A program made the translations under genes and the position numbers. Below the pieces are notes generated by a model that saw nothing but the letters and a program-made list of their open reading frames with translations, searched no databases and was not told where the DNA came from. From assembly GCF_050947875.1 (NCBI RefSeq), contig NC_134572.1, positions 154,773,105 to 154,837,104 of the forward strand: DNA of 64,000 nucleotides, in the 5' to 3' direction. This document shows, piece after piece, positions 55,301 through 64,000 of the stretch; within the stretch, counting starts at the first letter, position 1, and each line of letters opens with the position of its first letter. Source of the DNA: Dermacentor variabilis. Its lineage: Eukaryota; Arthropoda; Arachnida; Ixodida; Ixodidae.

Positions 55301-57920
55301 ACTCTGATAGCTTATCCTTAGGCCTTATCCACCATGACCTGTTGTCTTAACCCAAAATTTAGTCCTACCACAGGACGCAAGCGCCTATATCCCGCCTGTA
55401 AACCACATGGTTTCCCGATAATTTTCAACTGCTGAACCACCTTTCAGTTGCTCCAAGTGGTCGGCTCAAGCCATCGCCACTAGATCTTCACTCGTTCACT
55501 CCTGCTTTGCAGGGGTTCAACTAGTGCACCTGTGAAAAATTTTGCAGAGGCCCATTTTCAAAGTGAGCAGAATAAGAATGCGCGCTGTGGTGGTAATTTA
55601 GGAAATGCCCATGAACAACTGCGGTGCATATATATGCGGAGGCAGTGTGCACTATTATTAGCATAACCTAATGCGGCCCTGAAAACATGTTCGTGTGTCA
55701 AAGAAGCAAAGCGACTGTCTGGAAAAACCGAGAATTTGTGAAATCAGTGTATGTCAACGCCGTTTCTGTTTAAAGTTGAGCGCCTTAACATACCAAATAT
55801 TGTATAGAAAAAATATCTGTAAACAATGAAATAGGCTCGGCGTGTATAGATACGATAGTATTGTTGTCTCGTCATGTTAAATGGTCGTAAACAAAGAGAC
55901 AAAGAGTAAACACTAAAAGATCGGTAAAGCCGAAATTGACTGTGCATTTCCGGTGTGCTTCTTACCACGCAATGTGAGCTTGAGAGAAATACAAAAATAT
56001 CAACACAATGGGTGGTTATCAAAGCTAATACAGTCATGGATTGGATTGCTTTGCATTACGCTCTAGACCTCCAAACCCTGTGTCCTATTTTCTTACTCGA
56101 ACTGTTTTCGATGTACCTTTATAATAACCAGAATAACTGCGAAGCATGAATATACGCTTGATTAAACATTTACCGTGCTCATTCGTGTTCTGTGACGTTA
56201 AAAAGAGTGCGCTATTCAGACGGCGCTTTTATACTTAAAGAAAATATAATCAATTCATAGACGCTCGCTTAGTATGAAAGATAAAAAAAAGGAGCAGCAG
56301 TTTTCCTGTGGCTTATAACCATTAACAATTTAATCAATGGAGATGACAGGTAAGAAGCACTTATTGAGTGGGAAAATTGCTTACCTCCGCAAAAAGGGAC
56401 ATTTAATTATGAAGTTAAGCATTTACGTTTCTTTTACAGAAGTTAGCACTGGTGTCCAAAACGCTGTATTTGTTATGCAGTTCCAGCATCGGTAGCGCGA
56501 TAGACGCTCCCAGTACCACAAGTCTTCATCGTGTCCATCCTTCAGCAAAGCGGCAGAAGCAAAATATTTCGTAGTAATTCCAATTATGCTTATATTGTCA
56601 CAAGGACCACCTATAAAAATATTTTGCGGATAGTACGGTCGTGTTGCTTCGACGACTTGAAACGCTACTAATGTCCCGATCCTGTTTTCACGGTTCTCTA
56701 AAAAAATATTTTACTCACAAAGTTGAACTTTTTCGGAAATGGGGGGCACGTGATTAACAATATGCAAGAATACTTCGAAGTATGTGTTTTATAAAATGCG
56801 TTGGATAAAACTTCATAAACACTTGCTTTTGGCCGAATTACTGGGAGTATGTGAAACGCTAAAAATCTTTAGCTGCCTCCTTAGATGAACGGGAAACAAA
56901 TGCATTTAAAGGAGTCTGGGACAAGTTGCCGTTGACGCTTGCACAAAGTGCCACAGTTGTTTGGTAATTACCTGCTATAGAAATATGCACTCAATTCTCG
57001 TTTCCTCCAAACATTTTACGCGTATGGGAGGAATGTATTTTGTTTTCGCTGTCTTATCGGTAAATTATTTGAGGCACGTAATGGATGTGCCTAATAATTG
57101 GAGGTTAATGAGAATCCTAGCACAAATTTGCTTAAGCACTCCACAGTGTCAAACATCCTTTACTCGCAATGTTTCCCGGAGCCATAGAGTGAGTGGGCAA
57201 GATACCTATTTGAAATTCGGTGAAAGTAGGAAGAATCTCTCGTGTAATGTGTATCGGTAATTTCACGTTCCTGGCTCAATGAAAAGCGCTGCAAATAGCT
57301 GTAGTTTTATGTATTCATTACTTTCAAGTGTCATACAAAGTTTCTAGTTGGTTTACCCTGTGTCATCTCTGAACTATATAAGGCATGCTGCTAATATTTG
57401 GCGAAAATGAGGTGCATGTTATGGCTAATGTATTGGCACAGTGCAAAGTTCCTGGGTTAATTGCGCATTTGAAATGTGTTGCGTAAGAACGTTCCCTGGG
57501 CCTTTATCTATGTCATGATTAGCGTCACGAAAGTGCACTGGTCTCAATACAAATGTGACCAAGATCAAATTCGCGCACAATAGTAAATTTAGCTGTATAT
57601 GTGGCTAGTACGTAAGGTACCGCTTAAATATAGAAAACACAGTATCCGTGATATCCCTCAGCTCACGACAAATACAGTTGGTTCTCACTTCTCGCTGAGA
57701 TGATCGGCTCAGAAACGCTTACATCCTCAATGAGTTACTTACATTGTGTCCATAAGTTTTGACCCGTGTATATCCGCTTTCACTTTTGTCTAGAAAGCGA
57801 CGAATATTTTAATGATGGCGGATACTCGACAGAAGAATAAGGCGTGCTCTTTTATAAATGTCACATAAAGCTCACGCTTCTCCTTTTTCTAGTTTTAGAA
57901 TTCTTCTGATACTTTCTTTT
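52346..57920. other. Mostly unrecognised; a few short ORFs
   Basis: 52490-52860 is moderately GC-rich, with AATAAATATTTTTGTGCC at 52780, and could be an LTR or 3' UTR remnant. 53278-53562 has a basic ORF (separate entry). ORFs at 53637-53961, 54809-55087 and 56961-57260 (about 60-105 codons) match nothing known. The rest is AT-rich. Confidence 0.4.
53278..53562 (-). other. Unrecognised basic ORF, 94 codons
   Basis: It reads MEARKRGYGARNDFEIVHTL, then CRHQYAKVRKKCYVAKNPKR and a Lys/Arg-rich stretch ending SVTWKSSVRA. It is strongly basic in the middle and starts at an ATG after an in-frame TAG. The low-complexity charge pattern suggests a DNA- or RNA-binding piece of a decayed mobile element, but no family was recognised. 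Confidence 0.2.
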
Positions 57921-58120
57921 ACTTTTTTTCTCACACGTTTTAAAAGCTGTTCAGATTCGCCGGAAATATATCGTGTACCTAGGCATGTTCAAGGCCCCAT
58001 GTGTGCGTGAGATTCGGAAACTAGAATGTTAGGACTACTGAGCATTGACACCAGATCGTGCAGCCTATGACGATCAGCAAAACTTGCAGAGGGCGGATAA
58101 ATCAACGGATCTCTTAGACA
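57921..58120 (+). repeat. 200 bp direct repeat, copy 1
   Basis: It contains GTGCGTGAGATTCGG, GTTAGGACTACTGAGCATTG and CAACGGATCTCTTAG, matching 59101-59300 at an offset of 1180 bp with moderate divergence. Confidence 0.75.
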
Positions 58121-59100
58121 TGAAAGATTTACGAAAGAGCTTTGCAATACACTACTGACAAACCTTGAACATACTTTTTATTGACAACGCTAGAAAACAT
58201 AGCGCGGACAAATTACTAACACCTGTACATGCCGCGATGACGTTGTGAAAAAAATTGAACGAGATTCCCTTTTGTAAGGATACATACAAAGAAGCGTGCT
58301 TATACATATCTCGCAAACGTATTCAGGGAACCTAACACCTGAATCCATGTTAGCACTGCACACTCCATAACACTAGAAATGTTCGAGAATTTATTTATCC
58401 GCAGCAACTTACGGGGCGCGCTGACAAAACGGGCTGTCTTTGATGATGCGAAAATTCCCTACAAAACGACCAGAAAAACTGATAAGAAGATTTTACAGTA
58501 TTCACGCAAAGAATAAGAAAAACGCACGTAGCGACAGAACTTGTGAAGTTAACACACAGATTCTTACAGCGTTAGAACGATCGTATTAGCCTGCATTCCT
58601 TTCTTCTGCATTTGCAGTTATTCGTTTTTCCGTATTTTTGTTTGTATTTCCGGGGAGTGTAGTGATAGCGAGGCGGAAACAGGGCAGTCAATTCCTTCCA
58701 CGTGCGAAATGTACAAACCATGCCTGACTGATCGTAGACGGCCCTTTTCTAGCTTAAATGAAGCATAATATTCTTGACTTAGCGTATAGACCCGTAGCGT
58801 TCCCGGGAAACTAAGATGCCAGTTCCCCCATTTCTTGCTTCCGATTAGCTCTGCTATAAGCGCTGTTCAAAGCTGTAGAAAGGTCGAACACACCTAGGAA
58901 CTGTCAGGGTCGTCTCTCTTGCGTGAGGCTCACAACTGTATTTTTCTGGCGGCCCGTCTCACCACTCCTAGTATTTACCCGGAGCGCAAGTTTCGGTACA
59001 TATACAAAGGACGGCAAGAGGCAGGCAGACACGACAATAAGTGGCCAATACATGGCTCGGGGCTTATCAGTAGGCGCTGAAAACTTTTTCCTTTTCTTAC
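58121..59100. other. Spacer between direct repeats, no gene
   Basis: 980 bp without recognised domains. A 69-codon ORF at 58923-59132 looks random. Confidence 0.5.
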
Positions 59101-59300
59101 TTCTTTTTCACACAAGTCTAAGGGCTGTTTAAGTCCCCCGAAAGTATATAGCATACCTAGATGTGCTCATGGCCGCATGCGTGCGTGAGATTCGGGAACC
59201 ACGGTGTTAGGACCACTGAGAATTGACACTATATTGTGCAACCTATGACGAGCAGCAAAACCCGCAGAGGGCGGCGAAATCAACGGATCTGTTAGGAATG
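59101..59300 (+). repeat. 200 bp direct repeat, copy 2
   Basis: It contains GTGCGTGAGATTCGG, GTTAGGACCACTGAGAATTG and CAACGGATCTGTTAG. It ends about 100 bp before the probable start of the RTE element, so the pair may belong to that element's 5' region or to a separate repeat into which it inserted. Confidence 0.75.
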
Positions 59301-59737
59301 CAGGACCCTCTGGGCTGTAGTTTTCGGCAATAAGCTAGTCTCGCCGCCTACGGAATTATCTGACTGAGATATGTCGGATGCTGGGTTGCCATAGTCGGAA
59401 GTTCAAATTCTTCTAGAAATATTTTTTCATCCGAAGATCTTGAGCTTGAATTTCACCTCCTCCAGTGCACGACATCTGCAGGCTTGGAGTGATGCGTGAC
59501 TCAGGCGAAATATGCCTAGAGCGAGTGGCGCTATACTAATCCAGGTACAACCAAATTAGGAAGCCCCATTAGGCTTTAACAAAGACACTCTCTCACCAGA
59601 ACTGGAATCGGCCTCCCTGGTGCAGTATTCGACCACTCCCTGCCTCATGATTCCTACAATCAACCCATGGCCCTCAGTCCCCAGCAGCTGCGGAGCGCCT
59701 TACCAAGGCGGCGGTCAGACCTGTAAGGTAGCAGAGG

Positions 59738-60460
59738 GTGCCAAAGATCTCTGGACCCGTACAGGCCCCGTATGAAAACAAACCCTGGCAACCTTTAACA
59801 CTCGAACTCTGTCGAGTGAGGCTAGCTCAGCAGGACTCTTTGATGAGCTATCAGCCATTATTTGGGATATCATTGCTCTTGGTGATATTACAAGAACTGA
59901 TTAGGTTTATACTGTGCTAACGGCCATGTCCTCTGCTATAGAGGTCTCCCAGATAAGAAGCAATACGGGGTAGGATTCTTAATTCATAAGGACATAGCGG
60001 GCACAACTGAAGAATCCTACACCATTAATGAGAGCGTAGCAGGAGTCGTAACCACACCTAATAAGTTGTATAGAATAAAGATAGTAAAAGCCTACGCTCC
60101 AACATCCAGTCGCGATGATGACGAGGTAGATCAGTTCTATGCAGATGTTCAATTAGCGAAGAGAAAACTGTAAACTCAGTATATTGTAGCAATGGACGAC
60201 TTCAATATAAAAGAGGGTAAAAAGCAGGCTGGTGAACAAGCAATTGGCAACTACGGCGTCGATTCTAGCAAAGCTAGAGGAGAGATACTGGTAGAATTTG
60301 CAGAATGCAACAAGCTGTGAATAATCAACACCTTTTTCTGGAAGTGCAGCTATAGACAGTGGACCTGCAAAAGCCCTAATGGTGAAAGAAGAAATGAATT
60401 TGATTTCATACTTTCTGCCGATCACAGCATAGTGCAGGAGGTTAAAGAGGTCGGGTAAAG
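59738..60460 (+). pseudogene. RTE endonuclease domain
   Basis: The pieces begin near 59790 with a TFNTRTL-like start and include RGLPDKKQYGVGFLIHKDIA, YRIKIVKAYAPTSSRDDDEV, DQFYADVQLAKRKL, a stop, YIVAMDDFNIKEG (GDFN-type box with Met-Asp) and ERRNEFDFILSADHSIVQEV. Frameshifts and stops lie between pieces. Confidence 0.78.
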
Positions 60461-61068
60461 AGCAGTAATCATAGGTTAGTGAGGGCTACGATTCACCTGA
60501 ATTTGAAGAGATAAAGCGTAAAATTGTTCAAGTAGAGATAGTTCAACCTCGAAATAGTAAGGTTCAAACAAGACAAATTGAGGCTGGTACTTGCCAACAA
60601 ATATGCAGCCTTAGAACAGAGAGATGAAGATGACCTAGAAGTAATGAATAAAGCTCTAACTAGGCTGGCTTCAGAGGCACACTTGAAGTTGGAGGCAAGG
60701 CACCAAGGCATCCAGTAAGCAAGCTTTCCCAAGTAACAAAGGACATAATAAAGAAACGACAAAGAATGAAAGTGTCCAACTCAAGAGATAATATAGAATT
60801 CGCGGAACTGGCAAGACAAATGAACAACGCAAGAATGATGGATATTCGAAATCATAACGTGACAAAGACACAAGGAGCCTTAAAAATAGACGCAGCCTCA
60901 AATATGTGAGAAGAAAACTTCGCATACGGAAAACCAAGATGTACGCACAGAAACATAAACAGGGTAATAACATCAGCAACCTCGAAGGTGTAGTAACAGC
61001 AGCGGAAGAATTCTATACTGAGCTGTAAAGTACACAGATGAGTCAGGATACCTCCTTTCAAAGTAGCA

Positions 61069-62140
61069 TTGGACAGGATACAGAAACTCCTCCTGCAACT
61101 AGCGATGAGGTCAGAAGGGGCTTGGAAGGGAATAAACGGGGGAAAAGCGGCAGGAGAATATGGGATAACAGTCGATTTAATCAAAGATGCAGGAGACATG
61201 ATTGAAAAACTGGCGGCTCTGTACACGAAGTGTCCATCGACTGCAAGGGTCCTAGAATACTGGAAGAATGTAAACATAATACTAAACCACAAAAACGAGA
61301 CGTTAAAGAATTGAAAAATTTTAGGTCCATTAGCTTATTCCTAATATTAAACAAAATATTCACCAAGGAATTTTGCTATAGAATAAGGACAACACTGGGC
61401 TTACGCAACCAAGGGAACACGCTGGCTTCAGGAAGGGATAGATCCCATCCATGCCAATAATCAGGTAATCGGGAAACCCGTAGTGTAGAATCAGCCTCTC
61501 TTTATTGCTTTCATAGATTACGAAAAGGCATTTGATTCAGTAGAGATACCAGTAGTCATAGAGGCATTACGTAATCAAGGAGTACAGACCACTTACGTAA
61601 ATATCTTGGAAAATATCTACAGAGTTTTCACAGTACCTTAATTATACACCCAAAAAGCTGGAACATACCTATAAAAACGGGGTCACACAAGGAGACACAA
61701 TCCCTCTATTGCTAATCACGGCGTACTTGGAAGAAGTATTAAAGATACTTAACTGGGAAGGCTTAGGAGTAGGGATCGATGGTGAATATCTCAGCAACCT
61801 TCGGTTTGCCAATGACATGACAGACGAGTTATAATAAGTGATTCAGGACCTTAACAGAGGGAGTTTAAGAGTGGGGTTGAAAATAAATGTGTAGAAGAAA
61901 AAGATAATGATGAATAGCCGGGCAAGGGAACAAGAGTTCAGGACATCCAGTCAGCCTGTAGTGTCGGGGAAGGAGTACTTTTATCTAGGTCAATTATTCA
62001 CAGGACACCTTGATCCTGAGAACGCAATTAATAGAAAAATAAAATGGGTTGGATTACATACGGCAGACATTGTCAGCTCCTCACTAGATGCTTACCATTA
62101 TCATTGAAGAGGAATGTGTACAATCAGTGTATTTTACCGG
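61069..62140 (+). pseudogene. RTE reverse transcriptase domain
   Basis: GAWKGINGGKAAGEYGITVD (61117), EYWKNVNIILNHKNET, then FIDYEKAFDS-type coding at about 61510, a G-V-T-Q-G-D-T box at about 61680 and a catalytic-box region at about 61800 where FANDM stands in place of F/YADD. It continues with YFYLGQLFTGHLDPENAINR (about 61975) and MGWITYGRH. Confidence 0.75.
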
Positions 62141-62535
62141 TATTCACATATGGCGCAGAGACTTGGAGACTGGGGAACATGTTAAGGACCACGCAAAGAG
62201 CGATGAAACGAAGAATGCTAGGCATAACTTGAAGAGACCGAAGCAGAGTGGTTCGGACCACAGAGAAAAATGGTATAGCCGATACTCGAATTGACATTAG
62301 GAGAAAAGAATGGAGCTGGGCATGTCATGCAATGGGCAGCTTAGATAACTGTTGGACCATTAGGGTTACAGAATGGGCACCAAGAGAAGGGTCGTGCACT
62401 ATAGGACGGCAGAAGACTAGGTGGGGCGATGAAATTCGGAAATTCGTGGGTGCTGTTTGGAATTGGTTGGCGCAGGACAGCAGTAAATGGACATAACAGG
62501 GAGAGGCCTTCGTCCTGCACTGTACATAAAATAGG
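62141..62535 (+). pseudogene. RTE ORF C-terminal domain
   Basis: YGAETWRLGNMLRTTQRAMK and RRMLGIT are followed by RRKEWSWACHAMGSLDNCWT and GRQKTRWGDEIRKFVGAVWN, ending near LAQDSSKWT. These are the standard C-terminal blocks of tick RTE ORFs. A stop separates the two halves. Confidence 0.8.
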
Positions 62536-62549
62536 CTGATGATGATGAT

Positions 62550-64000
62550 GCTCAGACACTTGCTTGTTTCTAAATACCACTAGGATTTTTACCCATGTCG
62601 TTTTCCAAAGGAGATAAATACCTGGCTATGTAAACAATGTTTACTCTAAAGGTGGACCAGCTAGTAAAAGTAAGAAAATAATGCTCCGCTCATCAGGCGC
62701 AAGGCTAATTTTAAATGAAATTGATTGCATTTATCTTCTCGTTTAGGCGATAAGATAAATTTTATTGACGTCTGACAGGGGAACAGCATACGGCTTAGAA
62801 AAAATATGGTCCCCCTATACGTGCATCGACCTTTAACTACATAGAAACGCGCATATTTATGAACCACGATGCGAACGTAATTGAAAAATTCTTTGGCCGT
62901 AATATGCTCTACCATATGCTATTCCAAGCTCACGTCTCGGCTATCACGCTGGCGACGCTTGATTGATTTGTTTAACACAAGCGCATGCACAACGCAAAGA
63001 TGCACGAAAGGTGTTATTGTGGCTCGTGAAGCGCACGTGGCGCCACGGAAATAACTGAAACTTAAAGTTCTAAACACATACGAATAACAAAATAGGTGGG
63101 TATGTGAAGAGTTCTTACTTCCAAAGGATTTTTTTAACTTTGTCAAGTAATAACCAGAAGATTGAAATATGTGCATTGTATTGTTTGAAAAATCACTAAC
63201 ATACAGGAAGAGCAGTGCGCCTAGTCATCAGTGTAAAACATATCGGATGCTGGAATACTCCTCATTAATATAAACTGTGTTGTGCTCAGGGAAACAAAGC
63301 TTCATCTTTAGCGGAAGCCTGCTGCACAATGTTACATACGGTAGTTTATGTGATCGTTTTTTATGATGAAATGGTATCAACCTCAGGTTGGCGCGGCTTC
63401 ACGCGGGCTCAAAACATGCCCGTAAAAACATTCCACGGGCTTGATTTTTGCAGGACCAAGGTCTCGTACGAGTTCCCCATTTCGTTCAGCCGCTCGCGCG
63501 TCGACAATACTGGGTGTTGCGCTAATTATTATTGCACTAATGTTTAATGATGTTAATGGTTGTGGGCATTTTGAGACCACGCTAAAATTTTAAGTTGAAG
63601 ACAGGGATAAGCCTAGCCAATCAAGATACTATCTGGTTATCTTGTCTAGTGTCGTCCGGACTTTATCGCGCAGGGGCGTCTGCGGCTGTACGCGTTTCGT
63701 GGGTTGCGACAACACGGACCTCAACTCATGGCATTGTACTTTCCGTCATGTAGGTGTGCGCGACTAAGGCGTGTCTGGGGAAAAAGCGACCCTCGGGTTT
63801 TAGCTCATGCCGGGTGTTCGGACGTTTGAGACTCCTCAATGAAGGCAACCCATCTCTTTGGCTTCCGTTTCACGTAGACGGAGCCCATAGCCTGTCCCTC
63901 CATAGTCTGGCACTCCACGCGCGTTTTTGCGCCTAGAGGGTCCATATAATTGCTATCGTAATAATAATGACGTCATTTAATTATACTTTGTTTTTCAGAA
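62550..64000. other. No gene; possible repeat end at 63700-63970
   Basis: AT-rich to 63380. From about 63640 the sequence becomes GC-richer and ends GCGCCTAGAGGGTCCATATA followed by TAATAATAA at about 63958, like the tail of a dispersed retroelement. No tRNA-like head or ORF domain was recognised. Confidence 0.35.

Larger units (their letters stand above)
59400..62545 (+). mobile_element. RTE (BovB-like) LINE, near full length, degenerate
   Basis: A 5' UTR with CCAAATTAGGAAGCCCCATT, endonuclease, reverse transcriptase and C-terminal domain follow in order, ending in GATGATGATGATG at 62537-62549, a typical short-repeat 3' end. Dozens of stops and frameshifts make it inactive. The start is approximate. 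The fragment at 1-311 is another copy of the same family. Confidence 0.85.

Overview
The window looks like nuclear DNA of a hard tick (Ixodida). This rests on repeat content: tRNA-derived SINEs of the Ruka type, tick-type RTE, CR1/L2-like and RNase H-bearing LINEs, and Ty3/gypsy elements that share one primer-binding sequence. Genus and species cannot be read from it. There are no operons, CRISPR arrays or bacterial features. By hand estimate, close to half of the 64 kb is recognisable transposable-element DNA, nearly all of it decayed.

One host gene is well supported. Six plus-strand exons (3562-3736, 12118-12289, 12622-12722, 13974-14112, 15123-15374, 32101-32258) have matching splice phases, GT/AG borders and no internal stops. 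Joined, they give the last 331 residues of an acyl-CoA synthetase / 4-coumarate-CoA ligase / luciferase-like protein (ANL superfamily). The 5' exons with the P-loop (TSGTTGxPK) must lie left of the window. The final exon, with the catalytic lysine, is 16.7 kb downstream of the previous one. Several usually conserved active-site and hinge positions are substituted.

Layout: 1-1352, two LINE fragments facing each other. 3562-15374, five exons; the 8.4 kb first intron holds a degenerate CR1/L2-like LINE (6588-10973) with duplicated 5' sequence and a decayed 2A-like motif. 15375-32100, a giant intron in which one antisense LINE (16.8-31.8 kb) is cut into three pieces by two nested antisense gypsy elements (18301-23463 and 24134-29249). 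32101-32258, last exon, then 3' flank with MITE-like repeats. 33986-35100, a tandem array of a 450-475 bp unit carrying a tRNA-like domain. 37.6-40.2 kb, an LTR fragment with a striking palindrome and an RNase H-type LINE. 42.1-43.7 kb, a TA microsatellite and a third, internally deleted gypsy element. 44-59 kb, AT-rich DNA with SINE fragments, one LINE fragment, a 200 bp direct repeat pair and a few unrecognised ORFs. 59.4-62.5 kb, a near full-length but dead RTE element.

I found no convincing new biological system. The best leads are the substituted ANL enzyme, the nested intron, two gypsy copies whose internal deletions join domains in frame, the 2A-like remnant and the tRNA-bearing tandem array.
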